Translations under genes and position numbers: made by a program
Notes under the pieces: model-generated
Databases searched by the model: none
Told to the model about the DNA's origin: nothing
The model's input: the letters and a program-made list of their open reading frames with translations, nothing else
In this document: positions 10,788-21,715 of the stretch, one piece after another
Position numbering within the stretch: the first letter of the stretch is position 1
How the letters are laid out: the number at the start of each line of letters is the position of its first letter
From: Adineta steineri
Lineage: Eukaryota > Rotifera > Eurotatoria > Adinetida > Adinetidae
DNA length: 64,000 nucleotides
Assembly (NCBI GenBank): GCA_905250115.1
Contig: CAJNOI010000029.1
Span: forward strand, 620,001 to 684,000
Direction: 5' to 3'

Positions 10788-11807
10788 TCATCTTTTTCGA
10801 CAAAGAATCTTTAAGACAGCTGTTTTGAGAAGATGAAGAAGTGCATTTCGATATATACTGCCACCAGCTAATGTATAAATGTAAAACGGTAGTCCACTAG
10901 CTGTAAAGTTAAATAGAGTAACTAAATTAAAGATAAACGTTGCAATAACATCTTGTAATGTTTGAGATGATGAACTCGATGAAATTGATGTATACGCCTT
11001 TTGAATCGCATGTGGACAAGTCAGTAGTACTAATAGAGTAACTTGCACGGCAAGCATTTTAAGCAAATGCTTATCCAGTTTTGTGTTTTTTTGTATATGA
11101 TATACACTCGGCCTTCTATGTTTATTATCATAAGTCAATGTAATCATAGCTATATTTTGAATACGACTCGGTCTATACCGTATATTTCTAATAGTTAATA
11201 ATCCAAAACAAATCATCATTGATAATGGTACTACAGTCGTGATAACAGCATAAATAACATCTGTAATAACACGACCAGCATATGTTGAACCGTAACATCC
11301 TCGTAAAGTTCCAGTTAAACCAGCTTCATAACAGTAAATTATTGGACTATTGATTAGACATGAAAAAATAATAATAAGAATTATACCTCGTCCAGCATTT
11401 TTCAATGTACTTATGTGTCTCCTATGTACAATTACACTTGATACTAACCATCGATCGATAGTTGCCAAAGCAATTAACCATAGAGCTACTGTTCTTGCAG
11501 TGTATAAAACATAATTACGAGCCTTACAAATCCATGAGATCGTAAGAGTTAAATCAGCTGTATAACCAGCCAACATACGTGTGGTTAGACCACTTATGAT
11601 TGCAATAAGACCCGCTATTGATGAAACAGAAAAGAAAGCAGAGGATGGACTAAGACGAAGAGGTCGTTGAATCAAAATGAGGACATTAAGAACATTACCA
11701 GTTATGCCGAAAATATAAATAAAAATAGGTAAATAACGATTGATAAGATTCGATGCATTGTTCCATGATGCAATAGCGTCTGCATCGGTGGTATTCGACG
11801 ACGACAT
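10788..11807 (-). CDS. rhodopsin-like seven-transmembrane receptor
   Basis: A single-exon receptor of 339 aa starting at the ATG at 11805-11807. The frame stays open 16 codons further upstream but without an ATG, and a TTTTAG acceptor lies at about 11868, so a 5' UTR intron is likely. TM1 carries the GNVLN signature; TM3 ends with IDRW in the DRY position; the Cys in WICKARN before TM3 can pair with the Cys in GCYGS of the second extracellular loop; the third intracellular loop is basic (DNKHRRPSVY). The general form resembles FMRFamide-type peptide receptors of invertebrates, but the ligand cannot be read from sequence. Confidence 0.82.
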   Translation of the reverse strand: MSSSNTTDADAIASWNNASNLINRYLPIFIYIFGITGNVLNVLILIQRPLRLSPSSAFFSVSSIAGLIAIISGLTTRMLAGYTADLTLTISWICKARNYVLYTARTVALWLIALATIDRWLVSSVIVHRRHISTLKNAGRGIILIIIFSCLINSPIIYCYEAGLTGTLRGCYGSTYAGRVITDVIYAVITTVVPLSMMICFGLLTIRNIRYRPSRIQNIAMITLTYDNKHRRPSVYHIQKNTKLDKHLLKMLAVQVTLLVLLTCPHAIQKAYTSISSSSSSQTLQDVIATFIFNLVTLFNFTASGLPFYIYTLAGGSIYRNALLHLLKTAVLKILCRKR

Positions 11808-11869
11808 TACAACTTTTCTGTATGATTGTGGTAATATGCGTCGTCTCTTAATCACAGAAGCGCTCTAAA

Positions 11870-14280
11870 ATATAATGAAAATCTTTTATGTTATTACCTG
11901 ACATTAACATGTTATACATAAATATAAAATGAAGTTTTCACACTATAGTCATGAATCAGTTGTGTGACAGATCGTATCTAACATATGCGACACAATTGTC
12001 AGAAAAAAACTTTCTACGCATAAAAATGATTGTGAATAAAATAGTTTTTAACGAAAGATGTCATAAGGAAGACGAAGAAAAGCATTAAATATATCAGACT
12101 GATGATTTACGGAGATTATTTCTCAGACTTTTCATTCGAAAATATGTCAAAAGAATATGATTTTCTCGAGGTATGACAGACTACCTAATGTAAATCGAGA
12201 TTTAATTTATTTTAAAATATATCCATATTTTACTGATACCGCGTTATTCCAATCTTTTTCTATAGTCATCTTCCATTCATATAAGTTTTCACTGTATGTC
12301 TCATCTATACGACTAACGTTCTCAAATGAGAAAATATGTCTCATTATAAAATAGAGTCTATGAAGTATTCAAATAATTAAAAAAACACATTCTATCTTGT
12401 AGACTTGTTTTTCTTTCTCGATTCTATTATAGAAATTATCAAAGCTTATATTATGTGTTACTATAAAAAAAAAGTAATTAGTTGAACGCAATCATTATAC
12501 AATATGCTATATTTGTAATTATTTCATAAGTCATTCGATAGTAGAATAGAAAATGTAGACAGATAATATGTGACAAAACAAGACTTGTCCTCATTCATCT
12601 TATTATCTTCTATTTTCTTTGATATACTCTTTACCTTTTTCATGAACTTGAATAGTGCATTCTAGTACAGAAAAAGTGAATATATGCATCTGTGGTCAAC
12701 TCATCCGAGAAGAATTCTAACAGGGATCCACGAAACGATCTCAGGAACTCATTAGAGAGTTGATAAAAAAATTTCAGAAAATCTCAACAGGGACTCATGA
12801 GATATTTTTAATTCTTTAAGAGACAATAGATCGAAGATGTCTAATGAGCACAAATATATAGAGAGTATATCGAATTCTACATGTGTTTGTAATATGACAG
12901 AAATTACCATTTCATATAGTAAAGTCATTTTCATGTGTTTAGTTCTATTTGATTATGGATAAAAAAATGACAATTGATGTTAACAAAATAAAACAGACCA
13001 CATATCTAAAGGGGTATGGATATATTTATCTTGTCTGTAATGGCGTAAACTATCTATATTTATCAAAAATCCGGAGAAAATATCAAAGAAAAAAAGAGGA
13101 TGGAAATAATGAGGTGCTGTGATATGTCTGGCAGTGACAACCATTTCGACAGAGAAATATGTAAAAGAAGACAAGTCGGGTTTAGCAACATACTGTATCT
13201 TTGTATTTTCTATTTTTCTGTTGAAGAATCTATACGTGAATTGTATTGTAAATCAGCAAATCTATTTTCATTAAATAATTCTGATTATAGAAATATTTTC
13301 CTCACAAAGAAAATAATTTTTTATATACGAAAGTATGTATCAGATTAATCTATTCAGTTAAAAACCGTCATAGTACAGTTGATATAGATCATTAAATTAC
13401 CTTGATATTAAGTTATATTGTGAAAAATGAGATAAAGACTTGAAACTATAGTTTATTATAAATATGTATTTTCCCTATTTATGTATCTTAAGTCTGCTGG
13501 AAGGATAGTGAGACAATGTATGGTTTCTATGGATGTAAACGAGAGAAAACTTATGAAAACAAATATTGAACTATTATGTTATTATTCTTGTAGTTAAAAG
13601 GTAGACATAAATGATCAAAGATTCCATTCAATTCTTACCTCGTTAGAGACAAATAAAAACTAAATGAAACTGAGCTCATATTTATATATACTTTCGGATC
13701 GGGCTGTTAGATTGATTCTAATTACTATCAAATTTATTGGTGAACTCAATAACTTTTAAATGGAATTCAGTATTATGTTAATTCTGGACAAATATTCTAA
13801 TACTTCTTACGAAAAATAATTTTAAGAAGATTATTTTAATGAATTTGAGATTAAAATGGTAAAAGCTATCAATATAATGTTGTCTATCTTTTGCTAGTTA
13901 TGGATTACTTATCGTTGGTATAAATATTAAAAGTCGTTTTTCGAAAATGAATTTTTCAATTATAAAGATTTAGATATTAATTGCTTCTTAAAAATATTCT
14001 TAAATTAAAACTAAAAATACACGAGATGATACAGTACGAAATAATTATATCATGGTAGATTTATTATCATCTATTTTTAGATTTGAATTGTTCTATGATA
14101 CGTTCACTATCGAATCTCTTGAATAATTTCAAGTCTGTTTAGAATACAACTGCCTGATATTCTTTTTTACATATTAAACATAAATTTATTGCAATACTCA
14201 TGAATTCTTCTCAATTAATCAGAAAAATGGGAAGATCAACAGGATTTTTTTCCTATAAGCATATAAATGATCATGCATCT
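11870..14280. other. intergenic, nothing recognised
   Basis: About 2.4 kb of AT-rich sequence between a receptor gene and the acetyltransferase. Open frames are short and low in complexity. No repeats with clear ends were seen. Confidence 0.5.
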
Positions 14281-14287
14281 TGAATGA

Positions 14288-14377
14288 GCACATGTTGATG
14301 CAGGTGATGCTATTACATACATTCGTTACACACACTTAGGATACGAACCAAGAATATTTAGTGAATTAAAAAAGTGA
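14288..14377 (+). pseudogene. exon-like fragment, possible gene relic
   Basis: Twenty-nine open codons follow an in-frame stop and end at TGA 14375-14377. The peptide (HVDAGDAITYIRYTHLGYEP and a short tail) has the composition of a folded protein. It also contains a CAG acceptor at about 14303. No flanking exon joins it. The family was not identified; it may be a decayed exon. Confidence 0.25.
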
Positions 14378-14432
14378 TTTTATTTGAGTAGTTTGATAAT
14401 TGTTAGAAAGGATTACAAATGAAATGAAAAAT

Positions 14433-14996
14433 TTATGATTTGTGAGTTTGACGATTCATAAAAAACTCCTGTTCCTTCCGTTCACCGACATAATAATCAC
14501 AAACACCAACTTTAGTAAAACCATAATGTGTATAAAATCTTTGTGCTTTGAAATTTTGAGACCACACAGTTAGCCATAAAGGTCGTGCAGGATAATGTTC
14601 TTCTGACCATGGTAAAATAACATTCATTAATTGTTGACCAAAGCCACGTGAATGCCAATCACGTCGGACATATAAACGATTGAGTAGTGCATCCTTATTT
14701 GAACAAACATCAGGATGAGGAACATCTTCAACGTGACAAGGACCAGCAACTGCGTAAGCAACAAGTTCACCATTTGTTTTATCTTCGATTACCCAGACAG
14801 CTTGTTGTGGATCATTTATTTTCTTTGCAAAACTTTCAGGACTTGCCGAAGATTGGAAGTAAGAATCGAGATCTTCGTCAGAATAAGGAATGAACAACTC
14901 TTCCATAGATGCTTCTCGAATAGTTACTTTACAGATGTGTGACAATGCATCAATATCACAAATATCAGCACGACGAACAACGAATTGAGTATCCAT
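14433..14996 (-). CDS. GNAT family N-acetyltransferase
   Basis: A 187-aa single-exon protein that should transfer an acetyl group from acetyl-CoA to an amine of unknown identity, probably in the cytosol. The fold is shown by the N-terminal FVVRRADICDIDAL strand-helix and the central LYVRRDWHSRGFGQQLM (about 109-124), whose RGFG is the pyrophosphate-binding loop. It ends with FYTHYGFTKVG, the usual GNAT C-terminal signature. The layout resembles bacterial GNAT enzymes more than characterised animal ones. With the lack of introns, this raises the possibility of bacterial origin, common in bdelloids but unproven here. ATG at 14994-14996. Confidence 0.85.
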   Translation of the reverse strand: MDTQFVVRRADICDIDALSHICKVTIREASMEELFIPYSDEDLDSYFQSSASPESFAKKINDPQQAVWVIEDKTNGELVAYAVAGPCHVEDVPHPDVCSNKDALLNRLYVRRDWHSRGFGQQLMNVILPWSEEHYPARPLWLTVWSQNFKAQRFYTHYGFTKVGVCDYYVGERKEQEFFMNRQTHKS

Positions 14997-15499
14997 ATAT
15001 TCAAACTAACTAAATGATAAGAATAAAAGATCATATCAGAAATCCAACAATTTTTCTATAAAATACTTTGCTCACCTTTTCTTTATAATGTTCTTTCTTC
15101 GAGTTAAGATATTATTCCTATATATCCCAAAACATAAGATAAAATAAAATGCTTATTTCATTCTTTTTTCTCGTTCTTATCATCAGTGCTTCTAATGACA
15201 AAGCGCTCCATATATGGTAAAGTGCGTGAATCATGCGCTTTTCGCGAGCGCATTTCGCACTGAATTCTCGTTATAAACACTGATTATCGTTGAGGCAGAA
15301 CATGACAAAAGAATATTTCTATTATTTTCATCAGAGTAAAAACGCTCCATGTCTACGGATAATAGAAGATAATATTTGTTCTGCAGAGATGTGACAAAGC
15401 ACTTTGGAATGAGATCTGGTCAGTTTTGTAATCTTTCTAAAAAGTAGATATTTTGATCATTAACAATAGAAGAAAAGGATTCCATCATTACAGATGGCA

Positions 15500-15543
15500 A
15501 GATGTGGGGGTCTCTTCTTTAACAACACCCACACCCACCCCCT
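15500..15543. repeat. GT-rich hairpin repeat, copy 5
   Basis: AGATGTGGGGGT (15500-15511) is followed by AACACCCACACCCACCCCC (15522-15540). The arms pair partly through GGGGGT and CACCCCC. The right arm holds two complements of TGTGGG. Confidence 0.5.
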
Positions 15544-15747
15544 GACATATCCATAGGTATGTCGTAGTTTTTTAACTTTTTCTTCATCACACGAGGTCTC
15601 GTTCAACAGTATTCCAATACCATTCAATTTCATATAAGTTATTCTTTACTAGATTGTTTTATTCCACGACTACTATTTGAGATAATAAATAATCTTTTTC
15701 TTCTTTCTTATTACAGGTGACACTCGAAAAGAATTAGAAATGTAAAT

Positions 15748-16119
15748 ATGTCTAAGAATGTTATTTATACACTTTATCAGTCGGCTTTGTTCATTACTTT
15801 TTTATTAATTACAGAGTTGTTCTCTATACGCGCGCGTGAGACACCACAAAATAAAACTCGTATAAAAATAAATCTGGAAACTTCGGATTGCATCCGAAAG
15901 TTATGTGTACTGCAAAAAGTGTATATCGAAATCATAGGGAAATATCAGTATTTTTACAATAACTCAGTAATGGCCCGGCCAATTCTGCTCATCTTCGAAC
16001 TCAACCGAGATCTTGATGAGACAGTTCTGTGCACAAAATTTCAGCTCAATTGGTCTATTCTTTCAAACGTTATCGTGCATACGGACGGACGGACGGACGG
16101 CCACACTGACCGATTCTAG
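15748..16119 (+). CDS. possible small membrane protein or repeat-derived ORF
   Basis: An ATG-started frame of 123 codons. The first 30 residues include a hydrophobic stretch (SALFITFLLITELF) that could be a signal anchor. The second half encodes LIFELNRDLDETVLC and ends in HTDGRTDGHTDR, which is translated from a GGAC microsatellite at 16081-16100. This ending is often seen in repetitive DNA of invertebrates, so the ORF may be part of a dispersed repeat. It ends 55 bp before the convergent ART-TPR gene stop. Confidence 0.25.
   Translation: MSKNVIYTLYQSALFITFLLITELFSIRARETPQNKTRIKINLETSDCIRKLCVLQKVYIEIIGKYQYFYNNSVMARPILLIFELNRDLDETVLCTKFQLNWSILSNVIVHTDGRTDGHTDRF
16081..16100. repeat. GGAC tetranucleotide microsatellite
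   Basis: Five tandem ACGG/GGAC units. The tract is GC-rich in AT-rich surroundings and forms the end of the open frame at 15748-16119. Confidence 0.8.
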
Positions 16120-16174
16120 AAGTGTACTCACGTTTTGAGTACACAATAATTGAACAAGATATTCTTTTATTTAT

Positions 16175-19100
16175 TTATCTACTATTTTTTATAATTTCTT
16201 CTTTTACAATTTCAATATTATCTTTCACAATTTTTATATTAGGATCAGTTGGAGGTAAGGAACTTTGTAGTATATCCAGAACACGTTCAAAATATGATAG
16301 AGCTTTCGGGTAGTCTTCCATATTGTAATATACATCAGCAATATTGTTGTATGAAGGAGTCAAATCAGAATGAGTTGAAGGAAGAGTTTTTTGTTTAATT
16401 GCAAGTGCTTTTTCGTAAAATGAAAGTGCTTTCGAGTACTTTCCCATGTTATGATACACATTACCGATGTTGTTGTACGAAGTAGTCAAGTCAGGATGAT
16501 CTGAAGGAAGAGTTTTTTGACAAATTTCAAGTGCTTTTTTGTAATATGAAAATGCTTTCAAATACTCTCCCATGTTTTTATACACCAAGCCGATGTTGTT
16601 GTATGAAGTAGCCACCGAAGAATGATTTGAAGGAAGAGTTTCATGTATAATTTCAAGTTCTTTTTCATAAAAAGAAAGTGCTTTCGAGTATTCTCCCATG
16701 TTGTCATACAGTAAACCGATGTTGTTGTATGAAGTAGCCAAATTATGATGATTTGAAGGCAGAGTTCTTTGTTGAATTTCAAGTGCATTTTCGTAAAATG
16801 AAAGTGCTTTCGAGTATTCTCCCATGTTGTCATACACCAAACCGATGTTGTTGTATGAAGTAGCCAAATTAGGATGATTTGAAGGCAGAGTTCTTTGTTG
16901 AATTTCAAGTGCTTTTTCGTAAAATGAAAGTGCTTTCGAATAGTGTTTCATATTGTAATATACACCAGCGATATTGTTGTATGAACTGGCCAAATCAGGA
17001 TGATTTGAAGGAAGAGTTTTTTGATAGATTTCAAGCGCTTTTTCAAGACATGGAAGTGCTCTCGAGTACTCTCCCATGTTGTCATACACACTACCGATGT
17101 TGTTGTATGAACTAGCCAATAAAGGATGATTTGAAGGTAGCGTTTTTTGACATATTTCAAATGTTTTTTCGTAATATGAAAGTGCTTTCGAGTACTCTCT
17201 CATGTTGTTATACGCACTACCAATGTTGTTGTATGACGTAGCCAATGAAGAATGATTTGAAGGAAGAGTTTTTTGATAGATCTCAAGTGCTTTTTCGTGA
17301 GATGAAAGTGCTTTCGAATAGTCTTCCATCTTGTCATACGTACTACCGATGTTGTTATATGAAGTAGCCAAATTAGGATGATTTGAAGGAAGAGTTTTTT
17401 GATAGATTTCAAATGCTTTTTCGTGAGATGAAAGTGCTTTTGAGTATTCTCCCATGCTGTCATACACCAAACCGATGTTGTTGTATGAAATAGCTAAATG
17501 AGGATGATCTGACGGAAGAGTTTTCTGACAAATTTGAAGCTCTTGTTGGTAAAATGAAAGTGCTTTCGAATACTCTCCCATCTTTGCATGCACACTACCA
17601 ACGTTGTTGTATGAAGTAGCTAAATCAGGATGATTTGAAGGAAGAGTTTTTTGATGAATTTCAAGCGCTTTTTCGTAAAAAGAAAGTGCTTTCGAGTACT
17701 CTCCCATCTTGTCATACACACTACCGATGTTATTGTATGACTGCGCAAAATCAGGATGATTCGAAGGAAGAGTTTTTTGTCGAATTTGAAGTGCTTTTTC
17801 GAGAGATGAAAGTGCTTGCGAGTACTTTCCCATGTAATGATACGAAGTACCTATGCTGTTGTAAGAAGTAGCCAGCAGGGGATGATTTGAAGAAAGAGTT
17901 TTCTGAAAGATTTCAAGTGCTTTTTCATAATAGCAAATAGCCTTTTCATAATCACCTTGGTTTGAATGCACTAATCCTAGTTGATGATAATAAATCGATT
18001 TTTCACTCTCATCAGATGTCTGTTCGAGTAATACGTTATAAAGTTCTTTAGCTTTATTAAGTTGACCAATTCTAAGCAATAATGTACCCAATTTCTGCCA
18101 TCCAGTACCATCACCAGCTTCTTCTCGTATTCGATCAGTAATTAATCGTAGTTGTTGATCATCATCTGACGTTAATCGTAATTCAACTTCATAAAGTTGA
18201 TTCTTATTCTCCATTGGTTTAATTGCACCCACTCGAAAGACGGTGTGCATTGAGAAAAGAATTTCTTCTTCATCCTTATTAGCACTAACCTCCTTGATGC
18301 AGGCAAATGGTGTTGATTTAATACAAGAATCAATGGACATTATAAAGAGAATGCCCACCGTGTCCGGTGCTGTCGAAGCACATTCAGCAAATTGGAGAGA
18401 CACTTCTTTATCTTTACTGGTGGACAAGAAATTGTTAAATGACATAAGTCCACCTTTTGCTTTTTCAAGTTTTTCAAAGTCTGATTTCTTGAGACCTTGT
18501 CCTCGGTAAACCAAAAAAGTTTTTTTACCATAGCTATCAATCTGTTGTTTGTATAATTGCTGAATTTGCTGATGCAGATGACGTAAAAAAAACCCCATAG
18601 TAATAATTTTATCGGCTTCTAATGTTCGAAGAGCATCATTGAGCATAGAATAGATATTTGATGGAAAGGTATACCACCAAATAGCGGATTGAGAATTGTA
18701 TTCTTTCTCAAAACGGTTAATATATATAGGCGATATGCAGTCATGATCTCGGCAGTAAATAATAAAGTCTTTGATAGCCTGTTTATTGTGATGCATATCA
18801 AGAAGAATTTCCTTGAATAGCTGAGTATACATAAAAGTTGGCTCTAACTGATTTAAATTATTAGTTGAAGCCATATCAGTGACCGTGATAAAACTCATAG
18901 CTATCGAGTCTTGGTGGTATTGTTTAATACCCAATTGTAATGCTTGACATAGATCATCGATGTTGGTATGAATGCTCTTGATTTTTTGCCATTTTTTTAT
19001 TGATTCTTCAGGTAGAACTTTAGTATTATTAAATATATAAATACCATGCAGCTGAGGAATATCATTAATGAGGGGCATTATTTCGTGAGGTATGATATCC

Positions 19101-19393
19101 TTGACAACGAGAAAAAACTTGATGTCTTCTTCGGCATCTGTAAGAAAGTCAATGCATACATCTCGTTGTTTAAAAGCATCGATATTATCGGCAATGGTCT
19201 TTAATTGTGTCAAAATATTTTGATAATCTTTGTTTGCTTCTCCCATACACTCATCTAACCAGAGGAGTGAATAATTTTGAACCATCAGTCGCGTTGGTTG
19301 AATACTATTCGACAATGCTACTGTTGTGATATTGTTATTTATGAACGTGTTTGATGACGAAGAAGCTGTTTCATTTGGTTCTGATTCACTCAT
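16175..19393 (-). CDS. arginine-type ADP-ribosyltransferase fused to TPR array
   Basis: A single-exon protein of 1072 aa; ATG at 19391-19393 (the frame is open upstream without ATG). Residues 1-190 form a domain with YSLLWLDE and FFLVVKDI motifs typical of rotifer ART proteins. Residues about 215-410 are an R-S-E class ADP-ribosyltransferase: catalytic Arg in VYRGQG (R297), STS in NNFLSTSKD (324-326) and ExE in DEEEILFS (E375, E377). It should transfer ADP-ribose from NAD to arginine. From about 431 follows one divergent TPR and then 14 kinesin-light-chain-type repeats of 42 residues (SYNNIGxVYxxMGEYSKAL), probably for partner binding. The target is unknown. All three active-site elements are intact. 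No signal peptide is seen, so an intracellular role is likely. Confidence 0.88.
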   Translation of the reverse strand: MSESEPNETASSSSNTFINNNITTVALSNSIQPTRLMVQNYSLLWLDECMGEANKDYQNILTQLKTIADNIDAFKQRDVCIDFLTDAEEDIKFFLVVKDIIPHEIMPLINDIPQLHGIYIFNNTKVLPEESIKKWQKIKSIHTNIDDLCQALQLGIKQYHQDSIAMSFITVTDMASTNNLNQLEPTFMYTQLFKEILLDMHHNKQAIKDFIIYCRDHDCISPIYINRFEKEYNSQSAIWWYTFPSNIYSMLNDALRTLEADKIITMGFFLRHLHQQIQQLYKQQIDSYGKKTFLVYRGQGLKKSDFEKLEKAKGGLMSFNNFLSTSKDKEVSLQFAECASTAPDTVGILFIMSIDSCIKSTPFACIKEVSANKDEEEILFSMHTVFRVGAIKPMENKNQLYEVELRLTSDDDQQLRLITDRIREEAGDGTGWQKLGTLLLRIGQLNKAKELYNVLLEQTSDESEKSIYYHQLGLVHSNQGDYEKAICYYEKALEIFQKTLSSNHPLLATSYNSIGTSYHYMGKYSQALSSLEKALQIRQKTLPSNHPDFAQSYNNIGSVYDKMGEYSKALSFYEKALEIHQKTLPSNHPDLATSYNNVGSVHAKMGEYSKALSFYQQELQICQKTLPSDHPHLAISYNNIGLVYDSMGEYSKALSSHEKAFEIYQKTLPSNHPNLATSYNNIGSTYDKMEDYSKALSSHEKALEIYQKTLPSNHSSLATSYNNIGSAYNNMREYSKALSYYEKTFEICQKTLPSNHPLLASSYNNIGSVYDNMGEYSRALPCLEKALEIYQKTLPSNHPDLASSYNNIAGVYYNMKHYSKALSFYEKALEIQQRTLPSNHPNLATSYNNIGLVYDNMGEYSKALSFYENALEIQQRTLPSNHHNLATSYNNIGLLYDNMGEYSKALSFYEKELEIIHETLPSNHSSVATSYNNIGLVYKNMGEYLKAFSYYKKALEICQKTLPSDHPDLTTSYNNIGNVYHNMGKYSKALSFYEKALAIKQKTLPSTHSDLTPSYNNIADVYYNMEDYPKALSYFERVLDILQSSLPPTDPNIKIVKDNIEIVKEEIIKNSR
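16260..17990. repeat. 126-bp tandem array encoding the TPRs
   Basis: The TPR part of the ART gene is a DNA-level tandem array with a 126-bp period and 14 units. Neighbouring units are very similar, for example around GATTTGAAGGAAGAGTTTT. Such arrays change copy number by unequal exchange. It also explains the long open frames on the opposite strand and in other frames. Confidence 0.85.
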
Positions 19394-20600
19394 TTCGTAC
19401 TTTATATAATTTGGTGTTGAATATAAGCTTGCCAATAAATGTTGTTGTGTAAATGGTAACAAAACTCACTACTTGTATTTATAATGGCAATGGCGTGTTA
19501 GTTCTGTTTTTTCTTCAGCCTGTACAATGTGTGTATTTTTTTGTCTAGATTGCAAGAGAAAATTCAATTAGTTACTTTTTAAAATACTGTTGTGAATAGT
19601 AAGAGACAGAACAAGGCAAATAACTTTCTTATCCACGTTCGTGGCAAAAAAAACAAATCAGAAGCCAACAAAATATTTTCGTTCTTTAGTTATTTTTTTT
19701 AACTTTCTCTCGCCTTCATGCGCGTAATTACTTCAGTATGTCAATGTACGTGCGGCACTTTATCATTGAAATGGAAGAGGAAAAGAAATACAATCCATTT
19801 GGCGAATGTTACTTCTCTTCATTACGCATAGTTTTGTTGTTAAATGGTTGCAAGTAATTTGCTATAATAAAAGTACTGCATGAATTAACAAGAAATTTTG
19901 ATTTGAGATAGTTCCGCGAAAAGTGGATCTATTGATGATCTATAATTACTTTTGTAAAAATGAAAATATGAGGAGCAAGAGAAATAAATAAAAAAAAGTA
20001 TATTGATGACGAAAAAAAACCGTCAATGTAATTTTATTATTGTTGCCATTCTACTTTTGTGCTTGCATGTATAGTCACTTATCAGAATGAAGAGAAAGAG
20101 AGTGTGTAAATAAACGAATGCAAAACGAAAAATGAAGCTGCGTATTCTTTTTCTTTCTTTTCATCGTCTGCCACTATAGTTTCATTGAATGGATGAATCA
20201 ATGTATGAAAAGGATAATCAAAAGTAGTTTGATGGTATACAAAAATTCCATCGTAAAAGATTTTATTGAGGGTGTAGGTGTGGATGAAGATATGGGCATG
20301 GGTGTTCGTATGAATGAGGTTCAAGATAAGAGACACTTACACCCTGCTCTGTCTTATATAATTCATAATCCTCATGAGCTTAATAAATATTATTCAAGCT
20401 CATTACAATTGATCAGTTAACTACATTTATATTAGAATCTTAATTTATTCAGGATTTATTAAATCATCTTTAAACTACTTTTTTAAATTTGGAGCTCACT
20501 TGTCTGTTTTTTTTTGTACTCAAAACACTGCCCGTCCAGCTGTTACGCTAGTAACCATTGTCTTTACTTATATGTTAAATCCTATAGGCAAAGTCAGTTT
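19394..20600. other. intergenic upstream of the ART-TPR gene
   Basis: Presumed promoter side of the ART-TPR gene. No gene is supported. The only structured element is the GT-rich hairpin at 20265-20345. Confidence 0.45.
20265..20345. repeat. GT-rich hairpin repeat, copy 6
   Basis: ATTGAGGGTGTAGGTGTGG (20265-20283) pairs with AGACACTTACACCCTG (20330-20345) through AGGGTGTA-GTGT. The loop of about 46 nt contains a further GGGCATGGGTGTT. Same family as the copies at 901, 5841 and 7868. Confidence 0.55.
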
Positions 20601-20619
20601 CACATCTTATTATTGTACA

Positions 20620-21715
20620 ATTCTAATTCTATCGTCATCAAATAGGATATCATCATTTATACAAAAGTCAAAAATTTGCTGAATATTTCTAACAAATAAC
20701 TTGAATCTTTTGAGAATAGAATTAGAAAACTAAAATAAATTCAATTAAGAATGCATTACTTCAAAATTTGATAGATAAATCCATCATCATTGCTGGTTAC
20801 TCTCAATAATACTAATAATGTTGATTCTGATTTTCGTATGGCAAAATATCTACCAAGAAATTAAAATTATCTACAATAGCCATTTTACAAAACTATGACA
20901 TAAATAATAAAGTGGGATTTAATTAATTTATCTATATATCATTCACACCTATGTTTTGTATATCTAATTCATTAACACTATAACAACTATACTCAATCAT
21001 TAACCAATAACACCTTATCACTTCTACTTCTTACATCATCAAAATAATGATCGAAAACTTCTTTCTTTCTTCTTCTTCTATCTATCTATTACATAGAGTC
21101 ATCAATATGTAACATGATTCCATCTCATACAACATCATCATTTACTAAATTAAAGATAAGTAGAAGGTTATACACATCCATACATATATATATATTTCTT
21201 TTCTCTTTTTTTATTTTACATTTAGTTTCTACTTCAAGTAACATGCCGAACTATTTTGTTATCACTTTACTTTTTATTTCGAGTAATTATATTAAGTTCT
21301 GTTCTTTTTTTGCCAAATAGTTAAAATAATGTTTAGATATTGTTCTTTCGATTAATGGCTCAATACGTATTTGTAATAATGGTGTTTATTTAGCAAAATG
21401 TTATCTTGAATCTCGATCTTTAAGTTATGGATTACAAGTTCGTCGTTATGATACAGGATTATTTCCTATTGCTCAATGTCGAACAATGGAGATACCAATG
21501 GATGCTGTTTGGAATCGGTTAGAATGTAAAGATCTTGCATTTATTGCAGTTTATAAAAGTATTTTTGTTCAAGAATTTGCTTCATCTATGTATAATTATT
21601 GTTATAAACTAACTGGAACTACACTAATTCCTCATTGGTCTCAGACACAATGTTAATAATTGTATATGAAACATGTAGTTTTTCTTTTGTGTGGTATATA
21701 ATTTAAATAAAGTAA
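20620..21715. repeat. segmental duplication, copy A
   Basis: About 1.1 kb matching 27920-28965 in the same orientation. The match includes more than 300 bp upstream of the start codon, the intron, the coding region and the poly(A) signal. Upstream similarity is very high from about 20893 and fades toward 20620. It contains the whole secreted-protein gene. Confidence 0.85.
21243..21656 (+). CDS. small secreted six-cysteine protein, copy A
   Basis: Two exons, 21243-21282 and 21337-21656, with a 54-bp GT-AG intron in phase 1, give 119 aa. The first 20 residues (MPNYFVITLLFISNIVLSIN) are a typical signal peptide; the intron lies inside it. The mature part has six cysteines (residues 26, 35, 61, 77, 102 and the C-terminal 119), suggesting three disulfides. 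An AATAAA signal follows at 21706-21711. No domain family is recognised. The gene is duplicated at 28472-28887 with almost no amino-acid change, which speaks for function. Possible roles such as defence or extracellular binding are guesses. Confidence 0.7.

Noticed and set aside
16558-17871. Many open frames on both strands over the TPR array of the ART gene
   Set aside because: They recur with the 126-bp period and follow from repetition of the true TPR frame.
16260-17990. Regular direct repeats that could suggest a CRISPR array
   Set aside because: Units are contiguous, coding and without unique spacers; the genome is eukaryotic.
20193-20420. 75-codon frame with VDEDMGMGVRMNE
   Set aside because: It translates the GT-rich hairpin repeat at 20265-20345.
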